The position numbers and the translations under genes were made by a program. This document shows, one piece after another, positions 6,336-6,948 of a stretch of 6,948 bases of DNA. The number at the start of each line of letters is the position of its first letter. Position 1 is the stretch's first letter. The notes beneath the pieces are model-generated. The model was given only the letters and a program-made list of their open reading frames with translations. It made no database searches and had not been told where the DNA came from. Source of the stretch: Pseudomonadota bacterium (GTDB lineage: Bacteria > Myxococcota_A > Polyangia > Polyangiales > Polyangiaceae); the NCBI GenBank assembly GCA_023411445.1, contig JAEYOT010000821.1, positions 1 to 6,948 on the forward strand. The letters are read 5' to 3'.

Positions 6336-6948
6336 ATGGCCATCAAGGTACTCGTCTTCGAGAGTGATCCCACGTTTGCAGAAACGCTCCGCGCGGGGCT
6401 CGCGAAGTACGGCTGCGAGGTCTCGGTCGTCGACGACGCGAACAACGGCTTGCAGGCGGCGAGCCGCGACAAACCCGACCTGATCCTGCTGGCCATCGAG
6501 CTGCCGCGCATGAACGGCTTCTCGGTGTGCAATAAGCTGAAGCGCGATCCCGCGTTGAAGGACGTACCGCTCATCATCATGAGCTCGGAGTCCAGCGAGG
6601 AGACGTTCGAGCAGCATCGCCGGCTGCGGACGCGCGCGGAGGACTACGTCAAAAAGCCGATCAGCTTCGAGGAGCTGGTCGGCCGCATCCAACCGTTCGT
6701 GACGCTGGAGGCGCGGAGCGTGGCCGTGAGCGAGCCGCCACCCGTAGCCGAGGGCGACGACGCCATCGTGCTCGAGGACGACATCGAGATCGAGGACGCC
6801 GAGGTGGTGGAGGAAGCCGCGGAGGTCCAAGCCGACGAACCAGACGCCGAGGTGAGCACGCGCGAGAGCATGGTCGACGCGGACGTCGACGACTTCGCCG
6901 AGCAGGCTTTCGGTGCGCTGATCGACGAGCCCGAGATCACCGCGCCCT
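6336..6948 (+). CDS. FrzS-like pseudo-receiver protein, N-terminal part (cut by right edge)
   Basis: The frame runs from the ATG at 6336, five bases after AAGGA, to the window end (204 residues visible). Residues about 3-122 form a CheY-like receiver: E9-S10-D11 at the acidic pocket, S83/S84 at the Thr/Ser position, and K107-P108. The usual phospho-accepting Asp is replaced: the strand reads DLILLAIELP, with Ala53 where Asp is expected and Glu55 two residues on. H94 and Y104 match, in spacing and context (QHRRL, EDYVKKP), His92 and Tyr102 of Myxococcus xanthus FrzS, a polar social-motility protein whose receiver works without phosphorylation. From about 133 a Pro-containing and then very acidic linker follows (about 26 of 62 residues from 139 to 200 are Asp or Glu). 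FrzS has a long C-terminal coiled coil; here that part is outside the window. A role in polarity or motility is inference; other myxobacterial pseudo-receivers are possible. Confidence 0.85.
   Translation, partial: MAIKVLVFESDPTFAETLRAGLAKYGCEVSVVDDANNGLQAASRDKPDLILLAIELPRMNGFSVCNKLKRDPALKDVPLIIMSSESSEETFEQHRRLRTRAEDYVKKPISFEELVGRIQPFVTLEARSVAVSEPPPVAEGDDAIVLEDDIEIEDAEVVEEAAEVQADEPDAEVSTRESMVDADVDDFAEQAFGALIDEPEITAP

Noticed and set aside
5474..6580. 368-codon minus-strand open frame opposite hisIE and the receiver gene
   Set aside because: It lies antisense to two well-recognised genes, spans their intergenic gap, and its translation matches no family; it is a GC-rich shadow frame.

Overview
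The window is high-GC bacterial DNA with almost no non-coding space. It has long GC-driven antisense open frames, outer-membrane-type lipoproteins, a FrzS-like atypical receiver and a secreted HEAT-repeat protein. Together these suggest a myxobacterium (Myxococcota, perhaps Polyangia). That is inferred from gene content; no marker gene is present.

Layout. The left three quarters (1-5339) is a minus-strand, operon-like set of three genes, read right to left. First is a 781-residue lipoprotein of the HzsA-related (hydrazine synthase alpha-like) family, with a beta-propeller-like N-terminal half and two CxxCH haem c motifs. After 19 bp comes a 309-residue exported HEAT-repeat protein. After 38 bp, holding an RNA hairpin, comes a long lipoprotein cut by the left edge of the window (668 residues visible). 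It carries three diverged cytochrome-c-like domains with widened motifs (Cx8CH, Cx4CH, Cx4CH), followed by TolB/PD40-type propeller blades. A 251-bp divergent intergenic region with an AT-rich island (5340-5590) separates this set from two plus-strand genes. These are a fused hisIE (histidine biosynthesis, 5591-6253) and the start of a FrzS-like pseudo-receiver protein with an acidic linker, cut by the right edge (6336 onward).

How the genes may work together. The three minus-strand products are all predicted to leave the cytoplasm. Two of them pair propeller domains with haem-binding or haem-like domains, and the third is an alpha-solenoid of the kind used as a scaffold. The best reading is an uncharacterised envelope redox or electron-transfer module. 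It is not a hydrazine synthase: no HzsB/HzsC genes are present, and a tyrosine I recall as important in the anammox enzyme is missing. hisIE is a housekeeping gene outside any visible his operon. The FrzS-like gene has its own promoter-like sequence. No tRNA, rRNA, CRISPR array, transposase or attachment site was seen, and no gene-free stretch exceeds 300 bp.
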